A DNA stretch of 64,000 nucleotides, taken from assembly GCA_022710485.1 (NCBI GenBank), contig JAKLGU010000010.1, positions 1-64,000 of the forward strand, written 5' to 3'. Position numbers and translations under genes: made by a program. Shown in pieces: positions 59,812 to 64,000 of the stretch. Each line of letters opens with the position of its first letter. Position 1 is the stretch's first letter. The notes under the pieces are model-generated. The model saw only the letters and a program-made list of their open reading frames with translations, did not search any database and was not told where the DNA came from. The DNA is from Gemmatimonadota bacterium. Lineage in GTDB: Bacteria; Gemmatimonadota; Gemmatimonadetes; Gemmatimonadales; GWC2-71-9.

Positions 59812-62345
59812 CAGCGGGCCTCCAGTGAGCCACGGAGGCGGATGTCGCGCGACGACGCCCCCACGTAGACGGTGAACGTGCCCAGCTCCACCACCGGATT
59901 GAGCGCGGCGTCGAGCACCGCCAGCTCCTTCGGCCCCAGCGTGAAGCGCACGTCGCGTGCCTCCCCGGGCTCGAGCCAGATCCGCGTGAACCCAGCGAGC
60001 GCGAGGACCGGCCGGGCGTACTTCGCCACCTCGTCCCGAATGTAGAGCTGCACCACCTCGTGCCCGCCGCGCGCTCCGGTGTTCCGCACCCGGAGGCGCA
60101 CCTCGGCCGTGCCCCCCGGCGCGATCGCCGCCGGCGTGATCACGAGGCTGTCGTACGAGAAGTTGGTGTACGAGAGCCCGAACCCGAACGGGAAGAGCGG
60201 CCGGCCCGAGAGGTCGGCGTAGTCGTCGCCGCGGCCGGTGGGGCGGTGGTTGTAGGCGAGGGGGAGCTGGCCTTCCTCGAGGGGAAAGGTGATCGGCAGC
60301 CGCCCGGACGGGCTGAAATTACCGAGGAGGATGTCGGCCACCGCGTTTCCGCCCGCTTGGCCAGGGTACCACGCCATCAGCACGGCGTCGACCGCGTCGA
60401 GCCACGGCATCGTGATGGCGCTCCCGCCGATGAGCACCACCACGGTCGGCGTGCCGGTGGCGGCCACGCGGCGAATGAGTTCCTCCTGGTAGCCCGGCAG
60501 TCCGAGTCGGGCCCGGTCGCGGAACTCCCCTTCCTCGATGCCAGCCACCACCACCGCCACCACGCTCCGGCGCGCGAGCGCGACGGCGCTGTCGAGACGG
60601 GCCATCGCCGCCTGCTCGGCGCCGGTGTCCCATACGAGACGGAACTGCGCATTGCCGGTCGTCTCGTGAAATTCGAGGCGCAAGGCGTGCGTGCTTCCCG
60701 CCGCCAGCGCCACCTCGGCGAGCCGCACGCCCGCCGAGCGCTTCTCCCAGGCGTCGAGCAGCAGCCGGCCGTCGAGCCAGAGGCGCCAGCCGTCGGTGCC
60801 GTCCACGCCGAGCCGCGTCACCAGTTCGGGTCCGATGGTAAGGGTGCCGCGCCAGCGGACGGAGTACCAGTCGGTGCCGAGGCCGGGGGCGGGAGGCGCG
60901 AAGCTCCAGCGCACGTCCACCGCGGAGTCTCGGCGCGTCGCGGTAGGGGCGCCCGCGAGGTCGGGGTTGCCGAAGAACTCCGCCGTGAGCGCCACGCGGC
61001 CGGTGGGGACGCTGCTGTACGCGGCACTCTCGCGTCCGGGGCCCGGGGCGTAGTGGACGCGACTGCCCAGCCGTGCGGTGAGTCCCGCGAGGATTGATAC
61101 GGGCGCCGCGCCCGGTGCGGTGTAGCCGCCGAGCCGGGCCTCCGCGGCATCCGCGCCGATCAGCGCGAGCGAGGTGAGGTTCGCGTCGAGCGGAAGTGCG
61201 CCGTTGTTCCGAAGGAGCACCATCGCGGCCGCCGCGGCCTCGCGGGCCAGCGCCCGGTGAGTGGGGTGGCCGTTCCAGTACGCGGCGCTGTCAGGATTGC
61301 CGTAGGGGTCCGCAAAGAGCCCGATGGACGCTTTGCCGCGGAGCACGCGAGCCACGGCCGAGTCGGTGACGGCGGGCGGAACCAGGTTGCGAACCGCATC
61401 CAGGTAGGGCGCGTGCTGCGGCCACGCACTCTGGAACACGACGTCCACGCCGGCCTCGAACGCCTGGCGTGCGGCCTCCTGGGTGGTGGAGGCGGTGTGG
61501 TGCAGCACCGTGGCGCCGCCGGTGGCGGCGGCGTCGGTGATCACGAACCCCTGGAAACCCCACGATTGCCGGAGCGTCTCGGTCAGGAGGTACGGATTCT
61601 GGGTGGCGGGAAGCCCGCCGACGGAGTTGTACGCGGTCATGATCGAGCGCGAGCCGGCCGCCAGTGCCGAGCGGAACGGAGGGTAGTAGAGCTCGGCGAG
61701 GGTACGGTCGTCGAGGACAATCGGGTAGCTGTCGCGCCCGCCGTCGCCGACGTTGGCCACGAAGTGCTTCGGCGTGGTGATGACGCCCAGGCGCTCAAAC
61801 GGAGCCACGTACGCGGCTGCCATCGCCGAGGCGAGGAGCGGATCCTCGCCATAGGTCTCCTCGGTGCGTCCCCAGCGGACGTCGGTGGCGAGGTTGACGA
61901 CGGGCGAGAGCACCTGGCGGATGCCGCGGGAGCGGGTTTCGCGGGCGATGGCGGTGGCCACCCGGCCCATGAGCGCGGTGTCCCAGGTGGCGGCGAGGCC
62001 GATGGCCTGCGGAAAGACGGTGGCGCCGGGGCGGGTGAGGCCGTGGACCGCCTCGTCGAACGGGATGATGGGAATGCCGAGGCGGGTGCGCTCCACGAAG
62101 AAGCGCTGGACCGAGTCGATACGTGCGGCGTCCTGGCGCGCGGTGGGCGCGGCGGGGATCTGCAGGCCGAAGATCCCGAGACGGTAGTCGTGCCCGGAAT
62201 CGGTGGGGCTGCCGGGGACCATGAACAGCTGCCAGAACTTCTCCTCGAGGGTCATCCGCGGGAGGAGTTCGGCCGTGGACTGGGCGGCGGCCGCGCGGGG
62301 GAACGCGGCCAGGAGAAGCAGGAGCAGCGCGCACGCCTGCCTCAT
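59811..62345 (-). CDS. Beta-glucosidase-like glycoside hydrolase (GH3) with PA14 insertion
   Basis: The 844-residue product has a signal peptide (ALLLLLLAAFPRAAAAQ), a GH3 TIM barrel with nucleophile Asp271 (GFVITDAAATGG) and KHFVAN, an alpha/beta sandwich domain with the acid/base Glu region IEEGEFRDRARLGLPG, an inserted PA14-type domain (about 470-590, VALTAEFFGNPD through WLDGRLLLDAWE), and a C-terminal Fn3-like domain (GHEVVQLYIRDEV). It probably removes beta-linked glucose or xylose. Translation couples it to GH29 downstream and to the small secreted protein upstream (TGATG). Confidence 0.93.
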   Translation of the reverse strand: MRQACALLLLLLAAFPRAAAAQSTAELLPRMTLEEKFWQLFMVPGSPTDSGHDYRLGIFGLQIPAAPTARQDAARIDSVQRFFVERTRLGIPIIPFDEAVHGLTRPGATVFPQAIGLAATWDTALMGRVATAIARETRSRGIRQVLSPVVNLATDVRWGRTEETYGEDPLLASAMAAAYVAPFERLGVITTPKHFVANVGDGGRDSYPIVLDDRTLAELYYPPFRSALAAGSRSIMTAYNSVGGLPATQNPYLLTETLRQSWGFQGFVITDAAATGGATVLHHTASTTQEAARQAFEAGVDVVFQSAWPQHAPYLDAVRNLVPPAVTDSAVARVLRGKASIGLFADPYGNPDSAAYWNGHPTHRALAREAAAAAMVLLRNNGALPLDANLTSLALIGADAAEARLGGYTAPGAAPVSILAGLTARLGSRVHYAPGPGRESAAYSSVPTGRVALTAEFFGNPDLAGAPTATRRDSAVDVRWSFAPPAPGLGTDWYSVRWRGTLTIGPELVTRLGVDGTDGWRLWLDGRLLLDAWEKRSAGVRLAEVALAAGSTHALRLEFHETTGNAQFRLVWDTGAEQAAMARLDSAVALARRSVVAVVVAGIEEGEFRDRARLGLPGYQEELIRRVAATGTPTVVVLIGGSAITMPWLDAVDAVLMAWYPGQAGGNAVADILLGNFSPSGRLPITFPLEEGQLPLAYNHRPTGRGDDYADLSGRPLFPFGFGLSYTNFSYDSLVITPAAIAPGGTAEVRLRVRNTGARGGHEVVQLYIRDEVAKYARPVLALAGFTRIWLEPGEARDVRFTLGPKELAVLDAALNPVVELGTFTVYVGASSRDIRLRGSLEAR

Positions 62346-62848
62346 CAGGGTGCCGGGCTCCATTTCGGTTTGCCGCCCCCGATGAGGGCACCGATGACCC
62401 CGAAGGTGACCGCGCCGATGGCCGCATACTCGGCGCCGGAAGGACCGCAGTCGCGGTTGCCCGTCTCTCCCCCGCACACGCTGCCCACGACTTCGCTGAC
62501 CAGCTTCCCTGCGGCGATCCCGATGAGCGCGCCCCACAACGCCCCCGATGCCCACTTGGTGCCGCGTTGCACGTCCAGGGCGATCAGCGAAGCGGCCAGG
62601 ACTCGCCGGACGGCGGAGGTGTCGGACGGGTCGGCGCAGGCGGGGCCGGGGTTGCGGCAGAAATGGATGAATGGGCTGGACGGGGTCAGCGGCTGGACGA
62701 GGCGGCCCCGAAACGGCGCGCCGGCGGTCGGGTGCATCCGGACCAGGGTCCCGCTGTCGATCGTGGCATGGACCAGGCTATCCTGCGCGGCGAGCCCGAT
62801 GGGGGCCAATGCACAGGCGAGTGCGAGGGTCAGTGTCTTCAGCTCCAT
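62345..62848 (-). CDS. Secreted protein with C-terminal glycine-rich helix
   Basis: The 167-residue product has a signal peptide (LALACALAPIGLAAQ), a small domain with SGTLVRMHP and VQPLTPSS, two cysteines (FCRNPGPAC) and a later pair (SVCGGETGNRDC), then a glycine-rich hydrophobic helix GAVTFGVIGALIGGGK. No family recognised. Its stop overlaps the GH3 start by one base, so it may be the first gene of the glycosidase operon. Confidence 0.65.
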   Translation of the reverse strand: MELKTLTLALACALAPIGLAAQDSLVHATIDSGTLVRMHPTAGAPFRGRLVQPLTPSSPFIHFCRNPGPACADPSDTSAVRRVLAASLIALDVQRGTKWASGALWGALIGIAAGKLVSEVVGSVCGGETGNRDCGPSGAEYAAIGAVTFGVIGALIGGGKPKWSPAP

Positions 62849-62884
62849 GGGTTCACCTGCCTGCCGCGCCGCTGGTCGAAGGTG

Positions 62885-63250
62885 CTATCGGTGCTTTGCC
62901 GGCGAGGCGTTCCGGGCCACCGCGGCCTTCACGAGCGACTTGAATGCGCGCGCGTCGACCGTCTCGCCCTCGCGGATGTCGATGGCCCGGCGGGTGCCGC
63001 CTTCCAGGCTGGCATTGAAGAGACCCGACGGATCGGGGATGCTGGCCCCGCGGGCGAAGGTGAGCTTCACGACCTTCTTGTATGTCTCCCCGGTACAGAC
63101 GAGCCCGCCGTGCGACCACACGGGGATCCCCGCCATCGCGTTCGACGCCTTCCGCCATTTCCGCTCCTCGACCATTCCGGGGTCGGCCTGCAGGATCAGC
63201 GTGCGCATGCGGGACAGGGTTTCCTCGCGCCAGTCAGGTATCGTCGCCAT
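62885..63250 (-). CDS. DUF1801-family protein
   Basis: The 121-residue product has the DUF1801/YdhG-like pattern: RTLILQADPGMVEERKWRK near the start, GIPVWSHGGLVCTGETYKKVVKLTFARGA (shown in part) and DIREGETVDARAFKSLVKAAV at the C-terminus. The fold is similar to iron-sulfur scaffold frataxin-like proteins, but function is unknown. It overlaps the upstream acetyltransferase gene by 17 bases. Confidence 0.9.
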   Translation of the reverse strand: MATIPDWREETLSRMRTLILQADPGMVEERKWRKASNAMAGIPVWSHGGLVCTGETYKKVVKLTFARGASIPDPSGLFNASLEGGTRRAIDIREGETVDARAFKSLVKAAVARNASPAKHR

Positions 63251-63803
63251 TGGGGCGGACTCCTTTCAGTCCGTGCACGGTCACCGGCACGACCAGCACG
63301 CGGTCGTTCTGCGGATCGGTGCCCAGCATGAAGATGGCGCCTCCCACATCGCGATACCCGCACTTCGTGTAGAAGGCGATGCCGCGCGGGTTCCGCTCCC
63401 ACACCGAGAGCCAGACGCTGCGGCCGCCGAGCGCGGATGCCGCCCCATGAACGGCCTCCATGAGCCGTTGCGCGAGGCCCCGCCCGTGCCAGGGCCGGTC
63501 CACGTAGAACCGGTACAGTTCCACCGGGGCGTCGGTCGTGACGCAGGGGGGCGCGGTGGTACGACGCACCTGGGCGTAGGCCGCCAACCCGTCGCTCCCG
63601 TCGACCACCAGCGTGACAAAGTCGGGGTCGGCGAGCTCCCGTGCCTGGTGGGCCGGGCCGAAGGACCTGGCCACGTGGGCGGCGGTGTCCTCCGGGCGAT
63701 TGTCGGGGCCGAAGGTCTCCGCAAAGATCCGGGCCGCGAAGCGAGCAAGCGCCGGCGCATCGGCTGGCTCGGCACGACGAATTTGAGGGGACGCAGGTGT
63801 CAT
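63234..63803 (-). CDS. GNAT-family N-acetyltransferase
   Basis: The 189-residue enzyme has GNAT features: RRAEPADAPALARFAARIF at the start (residues 9-27), ELYRFYVDRPWHGRGLAQRLM with the acetyl-CoA loop (about 95-115), and SVWLSVWERNPRGIAFYTKCGY near 132-153. Substrate unknown. I chose ATG 63801-63803; the open frame to 63911 is family-unlike. The 17-base overlap with the DUF1801 gene indicates tight coupling. Confidence 0.9.
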   Translation of the reverse strand: MTPASPQIRRAEPADAPALARFAARIFAETFGPDNRPEDTAAHVARSFGPAHQARELADPDFVTLVVDGSDGLAAYAQVRRTTAPPCVTTDAPVELYRFYVDRPWHGRGLAQRLMEAVHGAASALGGRSVWLSVWERNPRGIAFYTKCGYRDVGGAIFMLGTDPQNDRVLVVPVTVHGLKGVRPNGDDT

Positions 63804-63879
63804 GTGTGCCGAAGGTCCTGGTCGTCCACGCCGAGTGACGACCTGCAGGTTGGCCGGTGCCATCTGCGGCAGTTGCTGA

Positions 63880-64000
63880 TCAGGCGATCGGCCGAAGCAC
63901 ACTGCGGCCATACGCGATGAACGCCATGAGGAGCCCCAGCACGGCGCTCAGGACCAGAGGCGTCATCTCGTGGTACTTGACGTGCACCCAGACGAACACG
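63880..64000 (-). CDS. 3' end of a membrane-protein gene (partial)
   Basis: On the minus strand from the window edge a frame reads 39 residues to a TGA at 63880-63882, ending with a hydrophobic helix (PLVLSAVLGLLMAFIAYG) and a basic tail, SVLRPIA. It is the C-terminus of a gene that starts beyond 64000. The start of the polar part, WVHVKYHEMT, is just visible. No family can be assigned. Confidence 0.5.
   Translation of the reverse strand, partial: VFVWVHVKYHEMTPLVLSAVLGLLMAFIAYGRSVLRPIA

Noticed and set aside
61257..63920. 887-residue plus-strand frame opposite GH3 and neighbours
   Set aside because: Shadow of the minus-strand glycosidase operon; no recognisable domain and no ribosome binding site.

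Overview
The window is very GC-rich bacterial chromosome with short intergenic gaps, many secreted or lipid-anchored proteins, repeated DinB-like, NTF2/SnoaL-like and small membrane-protein families, and no tRNA, rRNA, CRISPR array, phage or insertion sequence that I could see. Gene content and protein style suggest a Gemmatimonadota (Gemmatimonadales-like) genome. This is inference: no marker gene such as 16S rRNA is present. Most genes lie on the minus strand in short operons with 1-4 base stop/start overlaps (ATGA, GTGA, TGATG). Because of the GC content nearly every gene has long open shadow frames opposite it, which were left out.

Layout. 0-4.5 kb (minus): membrane protein, RhlE-type RNA helicase, lumazine-binding-like protein, small membrane proteins, and a membrane-tethered LuxR regulator coupled to a membrane protein. 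4.6-10.3 kb: DUF2231 protein, DinB protein plus lipoprotein, a small coiled-coil membrane protein, a Tat-exported M24 peptidase, GltS glutamate carrier, TfoX-like protein, and a two-helix channel with an odd selectivity filter. 10.3-18.2 kb: P1 peptidase with CHAD protein, two DinB proteins, an outer-membrane beta-barrel candidate, pirin, AI-2E-type permease, PCuAC copper chaperone and a DUF188 protein with an apparent CTG start. 18.3-21.0 kb (plus): a compact three-gene surface-glycan cluster (GT2 glycosyltransferase, pyruvyl transferase, second glycosyltransferase). 21.0-25.8 kb (minus): acetyltransferase, DUF1697 protein (second apparent CTG start), NAD-binding proteins, an enolase-superfamily enzyme coupled to a TauE-type exporter.

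25.9-38.6 kb: Ser/Thr kinase with TPRs, hotdog thioesterase-like protein, NAD-binding protein, LVIVD beta-propeller lipoprotein with DUF305 protein, OsmC, YdeI-like protein, beta-carbonic anhydrase, VIT-type metal transporter, alpha/beta hydrolase, DUF3667 protein and a truncated GyrI-like fragment. 38.8-43.3 kb (minus): the most unusual locus, a tandem pair of about 380-residue PP-loop ATP-pyrophosphatase-like proteins, one with an altered PP-loop, behind three membrane-protein genes. 43.3-50.2 kb: SBP56-like propeller coupled to aquaporin Z, esterase, SMP-30-like protein, DUF2721, small membrane proteins, cupin, DUF4112, acetyltransferase. 50.3-58.1 kb: NTF2-like protein and AraC regulator, DinB with Ig-like lipoprotein, DoxX, cupin, and catalase-peroxidase KatG ending at a strong terminator, beside a SEC-C gene broken by three single-base insertions. 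58.5-64 kb (minus): GH29 and GH3 glycosidases in a coupled operon, DUF1801, acetyltransferase and the 3' end of a membrane-protein gene.

Taken together this looks like housekeeping and stress/envelope chromosome (oxidative stress: KatG, OsmC, pirin; metals: PCuAC, DUF305, VIT; glycan building and breakdown) rather than a mobile island. Functions assigned here rest on motif recognition from the translated sequence, not on database searches.
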